Source of the DNA: Phytoactinopolyspora limicola
GTDB lineage: Bacteria > Actinomycetota > Actinomycetes > Jiangellales > Jiangellaceae
Assembly: GCF_011320225.1 (NCBI RefSeq)
Contig: NZ_JAAOEN010000002.1
Location: 372,584-436,583, forward strand
DNA: 64,000 nt
Direction: 5' to 3'
A model generated the notes under the pieces. It ran no database searches, was not told where the DNA came from, and saw nothing but the letters and a program-made list of their open reading frames with translations. The position numbers and the translations under genes are program-made. This document shows, piece after piece, positions 17,625-26,298 of this stretch; within the stretch, counting starts at the first letter, position 1, and each line of letters starts with the position of its first letter.

Positions 17625-18845
17625 ATGCCGGACGCCGTGATCGTGGCCACTGCCCGCTCCCCGATCGGCCGAGCCTCCAAGGGGTCACTCGTCGACGTCC
17701 GCCCGGACGACCTCGCGGCCACCATCATCAAATCCGCCCTGGACTCGGTTCCCGAACTCGATCCCACCACCATCGACGACATCTACGTCGGCTGCGCCGA
17801 ACCCCGCGACGAACACGGCGGCAACATCGCCCGCCGGATCGCCGTCCTGTTGGGCCTCGACACCGTCCCGGCCGCCACGATCAACCGCTTCTGCGCGTCG
17901 TCGGTGCAGACGGCCAGGATGGCCGCCAACGCGATCCGCGCCGGCGACGGCGACGTATTCGTCTCGGCCGGGGTGGAGTGCGTCTCCCGGTACAGCGGCT
18001 TCGGCGGCGCAGGTGTCGACCCGGTCGAAACACACCATCCTGGCTTCGCAGCCGCGCAGGAACGCACGGCCGATTACACCCGCACCAATGCACCCTGGCG
18101 TAATCCCCGCGACAACGGCGAACTGCCTGACATCTACATCCAGATGGGCCAAACCGCCGAACACGTCGCCACCCTCAGCGGTGTCTCCCGGGCGGATCAG
18201 GACGAGTTCGCCCTGCTGTCGCAGAATCGGGCCGAGGACGCCGTCAAGAGCGGGTTCTTCGCTCGCGAGATCACCCCTGTGGAGTTGCCCGACGGCCGGA
18301 TCATCGACGCCGACGACAGCCCCCGCGCCGGCACCACCCTGGAGAAGCTCAGCGCCCTGGAGCCGGTGTTCCGCGCCGATGGCACCGTGACGGCGGGAAA
18401 CTGCACGCCACTCAACGACGGCGCCGCAGCCGTCGTCATCATGTCCGATGTGCGTGCGCGTGAGTTGGGCATCACCCCGTTGGCCAGGATCGTCGCCACC
18501 GCGACGTCGGCTCTGTCGCCCGAGATCATGGGGCTTGGGCCGGTGGAGGCCTCTCGTCGGGTCTTGAACCGAACGGGGATGAACATCGACGACGTCGATC
18601 TGGTGGAGATCAACGAGGCTTTCGCCGCCCAGGTCGTGCCGAGCGCACGCGAGCTCGAGATTCCGTACGAGAAGCTCAACGTCCACGGCGGTGCCATCGC
18701 GTTGGGCCACCCGTTCGGGTCCACTGGGGCTCGCATCATGACCACCCTGCTACACGGCCTGCAGGAAACCGACGGCACCATCGGCTTGGAGACGATGTGT
18801 GTCGGCGGTGGCCAAGGCATGGCCGTCGTGCTCGAACGTCTCTAG
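17625..18845 (+). CDS. acetyl-CoA C-acyltransferase (thiolase)
   Basis: 406 residues. Thiolase catalytic residues are visible: Cys90 (NRFCASS), His in GHPFGSTGAR near residue 363, and Cys in MCVGGGQGMA near residue 393. It cleaves 3-ketoacyl-CoA or condenses acetyl-CoA in fatty-acid metabolism. The ATG at 17625 follows a strong AAGGAGG site; the longer reading frame upstream is not needed. It resembles mycobacterial fadA3 by position next to the SGNH hydrolase and cbs. Confidence 0.92.
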   Translation: MPDAVIVATARSPIGRASKGSLVDVRPDDLAATIIKSALDSVPELDPTTIDDIYVGCAEPRDEHGGNIARRIAVLLGLDTVPAATINRFCASSVQTARMAANAIRAGDGDVFVSAGVECVSRYSGFGGAGVDPVETHHPGFAAAQERTADYTRTNAPWRNPRDNGELPDIYIQMGQTAEHVATLSGVSRADQDEFALLSQNRAEDAVKSGFFAREITPVELPDGRIIDADDSPRAGTTLEKLSALEPVFRADGTVTAGNCTPLNDGAAAVVIMSDVRARELGITPLARIVATATSALSPEIMGLGPVEASRRVLNRTGMNIDDVDLVEINEAFAAQVVPSARELEIPYEKLNVHGGAIALGHPFGSTGARIMTTLLHGLQETDGTIGLETMCVGGGQGMAVVLERL

Positions 18846-18846
18846 C

Positions 18847-18861
18847 GTTCATGATCATGGG
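18847..18861. repeat. half of a TGATC palindrome (K)
   Basis: GTTCATGATCATGGG matches one outer arm of palindromes E-G exactly and begins 1 nt after the thiolase stop codon, but no complementary arm follows. It looks like a remnant or an arm whose partner was lost. Confidence 0.6.
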
Positions 18862-18953
18862 CACCAGAAAGGATCAACTCATAGCCCTTGTATTGACCTC
18901 CGACGTCAGGCAGAGTCGTATTACGGAGCCCTCACGAGCAAACGGAGGCCGCC

Positions 18954-19184
18954 ATGAGCCTGAACCACTCCGAGGAAACCCATCGCAATCTACTCGCCCG
19001 TGTGCCTAGTTGCACCGGGCGAGAACTTCGAGAGTGGTTCAAAGCGCTCGAAGCCGGGCCTGCGTTCTCCCGCTTCGACGATCGGGTCAGGTGGCTACGC
19101 GCCGAGCATGGGCTCGCCCACGGCCACGCCACCGCGATCGTGCACGAGCACGACCTACGCCGCGCCGCACGCTCGTTCCAGTAG
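18954..19184 (+). CDS. DUF4287 domain protein
   Basis: 76-residue soluble protein with the DUF4287 pattern (TGRELREWFKALEAGP and FDDRVRWLRAEHGLAHGHA). The domain is found alone and in front of DUF5655-type domains; its role is unknown. GGAGG lies just before the ATG. It stands alone after the thiolase gene. Confidence 0.8.
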   Translation: MSLNHSEETHRNLLARVPSCTGRELREWFKALEAGPAFSRFDDRVRWLRAEHGLAHGHATAIVHEHDLRRAARSFQ

Positions 19185-19606
19185 CCAGTTCACATTGCGG
19201 CAGGCCCGGCGCCCCGTCGGCACGTGTGCCTGCGCTCCATCATCCGCGCGGTCACGTTAACCCGGGCTTCCCTGCGAGTGCCGCGGCCCGACGAGTCTTG
19301 TGCCGGACGGTTATGTGGCTCTTCTTGGGCTTGCGGCCAAAATGTGTCCGCTAACCCTCTTTCCTAGCTTGCGGCGTACGGATAACTGGCGGATGAAGTC
19401 TCAGGACGCCGTGCACAGTCGGTCTCACGACATCAGTGGTCACTAAGAACCCACGCGAGCAGGGGGTCGCCGCACTCGCGATGTCTATCGGTCGCCTCGC
19501 ACGACCCCGGCCGCCAGACCCCTACCTGGGAGCGAGGCTCACCACCACACTCCCAATTGCGAGGGGCCGGTTATGTGTTCACGAGCGTGTGCGGTCATAC
19601 ACATAC
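19185..19606. other. 422-bp intergenic region without a recognised gene
   Basis: Nothing supportable as a protein or RNA gene was found between DUF4287 and the hairpin after the BI-1 gene. A short direct repeat, GCTTGCGGC, occurs twice near 19330-19375. Confidence 0.5.
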
Positions 19607-19645
19607 TGAGGGCGGTGTCAGGTCACCGACCCGACACCGCCCTCA
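19607..19645 (-). terminator. hairpin terminator downstream of the BI-1 gene
   Basis: A perfect 13-bp stem (TGAGGGCGGTGTC and its complement) with a 13-nt loop begins 24 nt after the stop codon. AATTATT borders it on the plus-strand 3' side. It can terminate the minus-strand transcript and possibly readthrough from the DUF4287 side. Confidence 0.75.
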
Positions 19646-19669
19646 ATTATTGACCGCCTCCGCGGCGAG

Positions 19670-20476
19670 TCACTCTCCTCTGAGAATGGCGAGCAACCGC
19701 AGCATCTCGATGTACAGCCAGACCAGGGTGACCGTCAGGCCGAACGCCGCCGTCCAGGCATACTTGGCGGGAATACCTTCCTTGACACCCTTCTCGATGA
19801 AGTCGAAGTCGAGGATCAGGAAAACGGCCGCCAGCGTGACGGCGAACAGGCCGATCGCGATCCCGACGATGCCGGTCCGGAACCCGAACGCACTGTCGGA
19901 CGAGCCGAAGATCTGGAAGAACAAGTTGGCGATCACGAAGACCAGATAGCCGCCCATAGCGATCATGGCGCCACGCTGGAACTTGGGCGTGACCCGCACC
20001 CGACCGCTGCGGTACAGGAACAGCGCCACCGCGAAGACACCCAACGTGCCGATCACCGCTTGCGCGACGATGCCGTCGAGCGTCGAGCCGCCGGCGGAGA
20101 TCTGAGCCCCCTCCAGCATGCCACTGATGGCACCGAGGAAAGTGCCCATGAGCAGCGCATAGGCCAGAATCAGCGGCGGGCTGGGCTCCCGCTTGAACGC
20201 GTTGACCAGACCGAGGATCAACCCGCCGATCAAGCCGATGTAGAACAGGCCGGGGACGTTCCAGCCGATCACCGCACCGATCAGCACCACACCGAGCGTG
20301 GCGCCGGTGCGCATGACGACGTCGTCATAGGTCATCCGGCCGGTTTGCGTCGGCGTGGCCGACGGGGCGGAATACATCGCTTCGAGCTTCTCGGCGCTGG
20401 GCGCCGGCACGTCACGAACACCCGGGCGCCCGCTGAACGCGGCGGACCGCCCGAAGACCGGGTTACTACTCTGCAT
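19670..20476 (-). CDS. Bax inhibitor-1/YccA family membrane protein
   Basis: 268 residues: a polar N-terminus of about 60 residues, then seven hydrophobic helices and a C-terminal helix (YAWTAAFGLTVTLVWLYIEM) typical of the family. Members are pH- and calcium-sensitive channels or protease modulators in other bacteria; the role here is unknown. The ATG at 20476 follows GGAGGAGCG. The gene is divergent from the DUF3352 gene across 382 bp. Confidence 0.88.
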   Translation of the reverse strand: MQSSNPVFGRSAAFSGRPGVRDVPAPSAEKLEAMYSAPSATPTQTGRMTYDDVVMRTGATLGVVLIGAVIGWNVPGLFYIGLIGGLILGLVNAFKREPSPPLILAYALLMGTFLGAISGMLEGAQISAGGSTLDGIVAQAVIGTLGVFAVALFLYRSGRVRVTPKFQRGAMIAMGGYLVFVIANLFFQIFGSSDSAFGFRTGIVGIAIGLFAVTLAAVFLILDFDFIEKGVKEGIPAKYAWTAAFGLTVTLVWLYIEMLRLLAILRGE

Positions 20477-20858
20477 CGCTCCTCCAACGCCCCAAGGGCA
20501 GATCATGTGTCCGCTTCTACTGTACAGATCACGGCTTTGTTTCCCACAGCGAGGACCACCGATGATCGACCCGGCAGCTCCGCCCGAGATCCGGTTCACA
20601 CGTTGACAGGCGAATTCGGCTAGTGTCGAATGCAGGTGTCGCGGTCCAGTCCGCGACACTTGAGGTCCTTGACCGGGCCTGTCGTTCGCGTAGCGGCCTT
20701 GTCCGGGGGGAGACGGCCGAAGCAGAGCTACCCCCCTGACTAGCTCCTCGACGAGGCGCTTTCGAATCGACAGCCACGGCGACGAGGCACCTCAGACACA
20801 CCATCAACTGCTCGGACCACCTCCCACGTGTCGAGCAGGTCGAGCATGAGGGGCACGG
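20477..20858. other. 382-bp divergent promoter region (BI-1 / DUF3352)
   Basis: It holds a perfect hairpin at 20636-20659 (GTGTCGCGG, loop TCCAGT, complement). No coding sequence is convincing. The hairpin is about 200 nt ahead of the DUF3352 start and may lie in its leader. Confidence 0.5.
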
Positions 20859-22649
20859 ATGTCGAAGTTGGATCCGCCTGAGGCGGGAGCGCAGCAGCCC
20901 GGTTCCACCGAGCCAACGCCACCACCGCCTGATCCTGGCACTCCGCCGGGAGCCGACCCGGCAGCGCCTCCGCCGCCTCCTGCCTCCGAGGTGCCAGCCG
21001 CCGGATCCACTGGTGCACCTGCCGCGCCACCTCCTCCGCCACCATCGCCACCCGGACCTCCGGCCACTGGATCTTCACGCCCGCGCCGGCGCGGCATCCT
21101 GGTTGGCGCCCTGGTCGCGGCTTTGCTCGTCGTGGTGCCGAGTGCGGTGTTCGCCTGGCGGGCGCTCGACGGCAGTGGCACCCAGCCGCACGACGTCCTC
21201 CCCGGCGACGCCATCGGCTACGCGCGCCTCGACCTCGACCCGTCAGCAACGCAGAAGATCAACGCGATGCGCTTCCTTGGCCAGTTCCCGGGCCTCGACA
21301 CCAGCGGTTTGAGCGAGGACATCGATCTGCGCGAGTGGATGATCGAGCAGTTCAACACCGACACCGGTTGCACCATCAGCTTCGAGGGCGACATCGAGCC
21401 GTGGCTCGGCGACCGGATGGGCATCGCGGTGTTGCCACCCGCGGAGCCGTACGCCGACCCTGACGGCATCCTTGCCTTCCAGGTGAGCGACGACGCCGCC
21501 GCGGACGAGGCGATGCAGGCGATCAACGAGTGCGCCAATCCGGCTGGTGACCATGGGCCCGGCTTTACCCACCTCGACGGCTACATGATCGTCGCCGAGA
21601 CGCAGGAGATCGCCGAGCAGAGCGCCGCTGCGGCCCGTGAGTCGGCGCTCGGCGACAACGACGAGTTCACCCGGGCAATGAACGAGCTGGGCGACCCCGG
21701 TGTCGCGTCGGCATGGATCTCCGGCATCGCCATGTTCGAGGCGTTCGAGCCAACGATGTCCGGTGCCATGGGCGGCGGGATGTTCGATGACGAGTACGGC
21801 GACGACGAATACGGCGACGATCTTTACAACGGGTACTCCGACACCGTCGATCCGGACGAGATTCTGGAACTGGTCGAGGACAACTTCCGCAGCTTCGCGG
21901 TCACCTTCCGGTTCAGCAACGACTACGCCGAGGTGGCGTCGGTCATCACCGGAGACCTGTACCAAGAAGTCGGCGGCAACGGGGTCAGCGCCAACGTTCC
22001 AGACACGACGGCTCTGCTGTTCGGGTTCAGCAACATGAACACCTACCTGAACGACCACTGGGATCTGGTGCGCGAGACGTCCCCTCAGGAGATGGCGATG
22101 CTGCAGGGTATGGCTACCGCGATGGGCCTGGAGTTGCCCGCCGACCTCGCCACGGCAGTGGGCGACAACTTCGTGATCGCCATTGACGGGGAGCGACTCG
22201 ATCTCCGTGCACTGTTCGAGTACGACGATTTCTCGTCGCTCGACATCGGTCTCCAGGTCGTCACCGACCCGGAGGCGTTCACCGAGATGTGGGACCGGCT
22301 GCAGGTCGCCGCCGAATGGGCCGAAGTTCCGCTGGACGAGGTTCCCCTGACTCGCACCGACGACGGCTACGTCATCGCCTCCAGCCCCGGGTACTCGGCT
22401 GCGCTGACCGAGGGTGGCACTCTCGGCGAAAGCGAAAGCTACACGCGGGCGGTCCGCGACGCCGGCCAAGCAGACTCCGTGTTCTACCTGAACGCCGACG
22501 TCATCGTCGAGGCACTGGTGCCCGTCATCGTCGCGCAGGGTGCCGACCCGGACCTGGTGCAGTCGATCGAGTTGATCGATGCCATCGGTTATTCGACCCG
22601 GATGCGGGACGGCTTCGCCGAGAGCACACTGCGGATCACGGTCAAGTGA
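20859..22649 (+). CDS. DUF3352 membrane-anchored protein with proline-rich N-terminus
   Basis: 596 residues. The first 75 or so are Pro/Ala/Gly-rich and cytoplasmic; RPRRRGILVGALVAALLVVV starts a single transmembrane helix. The rest is a large acidic extracytoplasmic DUF3352 domain (DVLPGDAIGYARLDLDPSA). An Asp/Gly/Tyr-rich insert (MFDDEYGDDEYGDDLYNGY) sits mid-domain. Its function is unknown. It ends 48 bp before the amidotransferase gene and may be transcribed with it. Confidence 0.8.
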   Translation: MSKLDPPEAGAQQPGSTEPTPPPPDPGTPPGADPAAPPPPPASEVPAAGSTGAPAAPPPPPPSPPGPPATGSSRPRRRGILVGALVAALLVVVPSAVFAWRALDGSGTQPHDVLPGDAIGYARLDLDPSATQKINAMRFLGQFPGLDTSGLSEDIDLREWMIEQFNTDTGCTISFEGDIEPWLGDRMGIAVLPPAEPYADPDGILAFQVSDDAAADEAMQAINECANPAGDHGPGFTHLDGYMIVAETQEIAEQSAAAARESALGDNDEFTRAMNELGDPGVASAWISGIAMFEAFEPTMSGAMGGGMFDDEYGDDEYGDDLYNGYSDTVDPDEILELVEDNFRSFAVTFRFSNDYAEVASVITGDLYQEVGGNGVSANVPDTTALLFGFSNMNTYLNDHWDLVRETSPQEMAMLQGMATAMGLELPADLATAVGDNFVIAIDGERLDLRALFEYDDFSSLDIGLQVVTDPEAFTEMWDRLQVAAEWAEVPLDEVPLTRTDDGYVIASSPGYSAALTEGGTLGESESYTRAVRDAGQADSVFYLNADVIVEALVPVIVAQGADPDLVQSIELIDAIGYSTRMRDGFAESTLRITVK

Positions 22650-22697
22650 TGCCGGCCGTGCGGTGGTCCTGCTGGTGCGGTCCAGCGTGAGCGCGAC

Positions 22698-23426
22698 GTG
22701 AGTGGACTGACCAACCAGGACGTAGCCGCATCAGCACTGGTCATACAGCACACCGCACAGGGTGGGCCACGGCGGCTGGAAGAGTGGTGGCAGGCCGCCG
22801 GGCTCCGGCTCGACGTCGTGCGCGCCTTCGAGGGGGCCGAGATCCCGGACGAGCTGTACCATGACGCGCTGGTGGTGCTGGGCGGCGGCTACATGCCCGA
22901 CGACGACACCTCCGCGCCGTGGCTGCGGCCAACACGTTCGCTGGTGAATCAGGCGTTGGACTACGGCCGTCCGCTGTTCGGGGTCTGCCTGGGTGCGCAG
23001 ATGTTGGCGCTCGTCAGCGGCGGGTCGGTACAGGCCGACGCCGGCGCACCGGAGCATGGCAGCACCCCGATTCGGCTGCGTCCGGAAGCGGCAGATGACC
23101 CCCTGTTCACCGGACTGCCAACGGTAGTGCCCGCCATTGAGCACCACCGGGACGCCATCACCGCGCTGCCGGCCCAGGCCACCTGGCTCGCCGCCACCGA
23201 CCGCTGCCCCTATCAGGCGTTCCGGGTTGGTGCGTCCGCGTGGGGTGTTCAGTTCCATCCTGAGGTGGGCCCGGACCGGATCCTCCAATGGGATGCCGCC
23301 GATCTAAGTGAACAGGGCTTCGACCGAGACAAGGTACACCGGCAGGCCGTCGCCGACGACCCGGTTGCCACCCAGGTCTGGCAGCAGGTGGCCGGCCGCT
23401 TCGCTCGCGTCGTCGCCGGCGGTTAG
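22698..23426 (+). CDS. class I glutamine amidotransferase
   Basis: 242 residues with the GATase-1 nucleophile elbow FGVCLGAQ (Cys near residue 99) and the His/Glu pair in VQFHPEV. Without a partner synthetase domain it is a GMP-synthase-like or gamma-glutamyl-hydrolase-like protein, whose acceptor cannot be told. The start is a GTG at 22698. Its stop overlaps the convergent phosphoesterase stop by 4 bp, leaving no space for a terminator. Confidence 0.85.
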   Translation: MSGLTNQDVAASALVIQHTAQGGPRRLEEWWQAAGLRLDVVRAFEGAEIPDELYHDALVVLGGGYMPDDDTSAPWLRPTRSLVNQALDYGRPLFGVCLGAQMLALVSGGSVQADAGAPEHGSTPIRLRPEAADDPLFTGLPTVVPAIEHHRDAITALPAQATWLAATDRCPYQAFRVGASAWGVQFHPEVGPDRILQWDAADLSEQGFDRDKVHRQAVADDPVATQVWQQVAGRFARVVAGG

Positions 23427-24175
23427 GCGGAACGGCCGTCCAATGGCCCGAAGGCCGTCAACGCCTCGACGTCGGACGCCGCGTCGCGCACGTAGTCATC
23501 CGCCCATTCCCGGCACCCGGGGAAACCACTGCCCGCTACGACGTCGTCGGCGGCCGTATCGAGATCGACGACGGTGTGTCGTAACTGCACCGTTCCACCG
23601 GCCAAGAGCGCCCAGTGCGGACCCGGCCTACCGTAGGGCATCCCGACGCTGCCCGGGTTGACGACCAACCGCTGATCGACCAGCCGCTGGAACGGCATAT
23701 GGGTATGCCCGCAGACCACTGTGCGGACCTGCGAGTCGACACCATCCAACACGTCCGCCCATCGCGTCAGCGAGCTGTCCACCAGCACGAATTCGTCGTC
23801 TCGGCGGGGGCTTCCGTGACAGAACAGCACCGGGCCGAACCCAGCCACGTCGAGGGTCACCGGATGTGGCAGCCCATCCAGAAGCGCCACATGCTCAGCG
23901 CGCAACTGCTGCCCGGCCCATTGTGAGACAACGTAGGGAGACTCCTGCCCACGTGCGACGTCGACCAGTTCACGGTCAGCGTTTCCCCGCACCCAGGTAA
24001 CCCCGTCGCCGAGTGACATCAATAGGTCGAGCGTCTCCACCGGTTGCGGTCCAGCGGCGATATCTCCAGTCAGCACGATCCGCTCCGCCGCCTGGACATC
24101 CGGCTCGGCTAGAACAGCTCGCAGAAACGGCAGCACACCGTGGATGTCGGACAACACCGCGACGCTCGATAGCAC
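23423..24175 (-). CDS. metallophosphoesterase, YfcE/calcineurin-like
   Basis: 250 residues with the dinuclear metal motifs SDIHG (near residue 9), TGDIAAGP, RGNAD, CHGSPR and GHTHMP. It should hydrolyse a phosphodiester or phosphomonoester; bacterial YfcE-like enzymes have broad specificity. The start is a GTG at 24175. The gene converges on the amidotransferase gene and follows the hydrolase gene after 105 bp. Confidence 0.88.
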   Translation of the reverse strand: MLSSVAVLSDIHGVLPFLRAVLAEPDVQAAERIVLTGDIAAGPQPVETLDLLMSLGDGVTWVRGNADRELVDVARGQESPYVVSQWAGQQLRAEHVALLDGLPHPVTLDVAGFGPVLFCHGSPRRDDEFVLVDSSLTRWADVLDGVDSQVRTVVCGHTHMPFQRLVDQRLVVNPGSVGMPYGRPGPHWALLAGGTVQLRHTVVDLDTAADDVVAGSGFPGCREWADDYVRDAASDVEALTAFGPLDGRSA

Positions 24176-24280
24176 CTGCCCATCCTTGCCGGTCCCCGCG
24201 ATTCCAGCAACCGCCGTTCACCGAGAGCTGTCGCCCACCCCGCCAACAAACCGCGGCGGCGTCCGGCAGTTGACAGCTGC

Positions 24281-25234
24281 TCACTCTGACGATCCGGTCC
24301 GAAGCCATCGGAAGACAGTGTCGAGATACTGCTCCCGAGCGGCGTCGGCCGACAACGCCAGGTCGTGGATGCCGCCGCGGATACGAGTGATCGTCACGGT
24401 TGGGCCGAGGCGGACGGCGCGAGCGGCGATGTGTTCGACGTCGAGCACACAGTCGGTCTCCGTGATCTCGGGGGTCCACCGCTTGTTGTCTCCACTCCGG
24501 TCGGAGCAGCAGACCAGGATCGGGCAGGTGATGTCTAAACCTTGGGCAAGCCGCGCTTGCCCGCGGCGGACGGCTCTAATCCAACCGGCGAGGACCGGAA
24601 AACCCTCGTGTGGTTTCCACTGCAGGTTGTAGTCCCACACTCCGTCGGCGTCCTGGTGGATGCTGCGCCCGTAGTGCGGCGCGATGGAGCCGACCTGCCG
24701 ACGCGGCCGGAACTGGCCTAGGACGTCGATCACCTGGGTGAGGACTACCCGGCTCAACCACGATGCGTTGAGATCGAACCATGGGCTGTTGAGCACCAGC
24801 GCATCGACGATGCCGTCGTGGCGCCGTTCATGCGCCCACAGGCTGGTGATCAGCCCACCGGTCGAGTGCCCCATCACCACGACGGTGTCATGCCCATGTT
24901 CCTCGCGCAGGATGTGCGCCGCGGCGTCGAGTTCCTCGAAGTACTCACGCAGGTCGGTGCAGTAGTTGGGGGTTTGATGTGGCAGCAACGAGCGGCCGTA
25001 CTTACGCAGGTCAAGAGCGTAGAAGTGGTAGCCGTGGTCGGCCCATGCGTCGGCGAGGTGGGTCTGGAAGAAGTAGTCGACGAACCCGTGGACGTAGAGG
25101 ACCGCACGGCCGGGCGGCGCGTCGGTGACGCGCCTGACCAGGGTGGCGACAACCTCACCTTCGCCGTCCGGGCGCAGCGGCAACGTTTGAGCGGTATAAC
25201 CCTCGCCCAGTACGTCTGTGGTCGTCACACCCAT
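24281..25234 (-). CDS. alpha/beta hydrolase, serine aminopeptidase S33-like
   Basis: 317 residues. The nucleophile elbow MGHSTGG and the HGF oxyanion region (LYVHGFVDYFFQTH) mark a lysophospholipase/S33-type alpha/beta hydrolase. The catalytic His is probably in the C-terminal GGIHDLALS. The ATG at 25234 was chosen because GGGAGGGG precedes it; a GTG 6 bp upstream is also possible. The ribosome-binding site abuts palindrome F. Confidence 0.85.
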   Translation of the reverse strand: MGVTTTDVLGEGYTAQTLPLRPDGEGEVVATLVRRVTDAPPGRAVLYVHGFVDYFFQTHLADAWADHGYHFYALDLRKYGRSLLPHQTPNYCTDLREYFEELDAAAHILREEHGHDTVVVMGHSTGGLITSLWAHERRHDGIVDALVLNSPWFDLNASWLSRVVLTQVIDVLGQFRPRRQVGSIAPHYGRSIHQDADGVWDYNLQWKPHEGFPVLAGWIRAVRRGQARLAQGLDITCPILVCCSDRSGDNKRWTPEITETDCVLDVEHIAARAVRLGPTVTITRIRGGIHDLALSADAAREQYLDTVFRWLRTGSSE

Positions 25235-25245
25235 CCCCACCCCTC

Positions 25246-25305
25246 CCCCATGATCATGAACACTTCTCCGGGTGATAGTACGGCGAAATGTTCATGATCA
25301 TGGGG
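25246..25305. repeat. TGATC palindrome F
   Basis: Perfect 17-bp outer arms (CCCCATGATCATGAACA and complement) around an imperfect centre GGGTGATAGTAC. It lies between the cold-shock gene (102 bp after its stop) and the hydrolase start (12 bp away), so it could end one transcript and shape the leader of the next. Confidence 0.85.
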
Positions 25306-25406
25306 TGGGACGCGCGGGACAGCACGATGGGCCGACACCACACGGGTGCCGGCCCATCAAGCTGGTTCTTTTGTGCTATCTGCCGAGGTGGACGGTGTCC
25401 CCTCGA

Positions 25407-25607
25407 TCAGATCGGACGGACTCCGGTGGCCTGGGGGCCCTTGGCACCCTGGGTCACCTCGAACTCCACCTGCTGGTTCTCGTCGAGACTCCGAAAGCCG
25501 TCGCCGGCGATTTCGGAGTAGTGAACGAACACGTCCGGTCCGTCGTCCCGGGCAATGAAGCCGAAACCCTTCTCGGCGTTGAACCACTTAACTGTTCCCT
25601 GGGCCAT
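25407..25607 (-). CDS. cold-shock protein
   Basis: 66-residue single cold-shock domain. RNP1 KGFGFI is at residues 13-18 and RNP2 VFVHYS near 26-31. It binds single-stranded nucleic acid and acts as an RNA chaperone. The gene is monocistronic, with a 21-bp dyad 26 nt before its ATG. Confidence 0.95.
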   Translation of the reverse strand: MAQGTVKWFNAEKGFGFIARDDGPDVFVHYSEIAGDGFRSLDENQQVEFEVTQGAKGPQATGVRPI

Positions 25608-25632
25608 GTCTGCTCCTCACAGGGCCGGATAC

Positions 25633-25653
25633 TGGATCACACCGTGTGATCCA
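25633..25653. promoter_or_regulatory. 21-bp dyad before the cold-shock gene
   Basis: TGGATCACAC and GTGTGATCCA flank a single C. It is 26 nt upstream of the csp ATG and could be an operator or a 5'-UTR hairpin. It also carries GATCA/TGATC arms like the intergenic palindromes. Confidence 0.5.
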
Positions 25654-26071
25654 AGGTCGGTCTAGACGCGACCGCTCCAGGTTCCTGAAACGAGCAGCGC
25701 CCGCAACGTCGTTCTTGGCGAGCGTGTGGGTGACACGAACACACAAAACTACGACCGTAATCTGAGACGCGGTCGCGTTCAGATCCATTCCCACCCGTAA
25801 GTATCACATCTCACCAGGGGTGTCCACGTCAAATGGCGCCATCGGGGCGCCCGCTCGGCCACATTCACCCGGCTATCCGACCCGCTTTTGGGCGTCGAGC
25901 TCACCGATCTTCTGCGGCTGCTGGGCGATCAGTTTCCCCAGGCCTGGTGCGGTGAGTGCTCGCTCGCGCGGCCCAGATGCCGGCTTCCAGCGAGCGTTCA
26001 GCGCACCAGCACCCTCGCTGAAATCCGAAGAGCCAGTTTGCAGCAATCATCAGATACACCACGGATCGCGG
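25654..26071. other. intergenic region between the cold-shock gene and the tRNA
   Basis: 418 bp with the csp promoter presumably near its left end. No gene or clear structure was found in the rest. Confidence 0.5.
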
Positions 26072-26145
26072 TGCCCCCGGTGGGACTCGAACCCACACTG
26101 GACGGATTTTAAGTCCGGCGCCTCTGCCGATTGGGCTACGGGGGC
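26072..26145 (-). tRNA. tRNA with UAA anticodon (Leu by codon), short variable loop
   Basis: The minus strand folds as a cloverleaf: acceptor GCCCCCG pairs with CGGGGGC, the T arm is GTGGG-TTCGAGT-CCCAC, and the anticodon loop CTTAAAA gives anticodon UAA, reading UUA. The discriminator base is A, and CCA is not encoded. The variable loop is only about five nucleotides, unlike normal bacterial tRNA-Leu, which has a long variable arm. Amino-acid identity is therefore uncertain. Confidence 0.85.
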
Positions 26146-26231
26146 ATTCCGATGGAACTGTACGCCACTACGACGATCAGGGCGATTTGTCCTTGTTCGG
26201 CGAACGGGCGTCACACCGCTCCACGCGCCTT

Positions 26232-26297
26232 CCCTCCCATGATCATGAACACTTTGCCGTGTTATAACACGGCAAAGTGTTCATGATCATGGGAGGG
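26232..26297. repeat. TGATC palindrome G, perfect 66-bp palindrome
   Basis: Two 33-bp arms are exact complements with no spacer; the left arm starts CCCTCCCATGATCATGAAC and the centre is GTTA/TAAC. It lies 1 bp after the peptide deformylase stop and 86 bp upstream of the tRNA 5' end, where it could stop minus-strand transcripts from the deformylase operon. Confidence 0.95.
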
Positions 26298-26298
26298 G

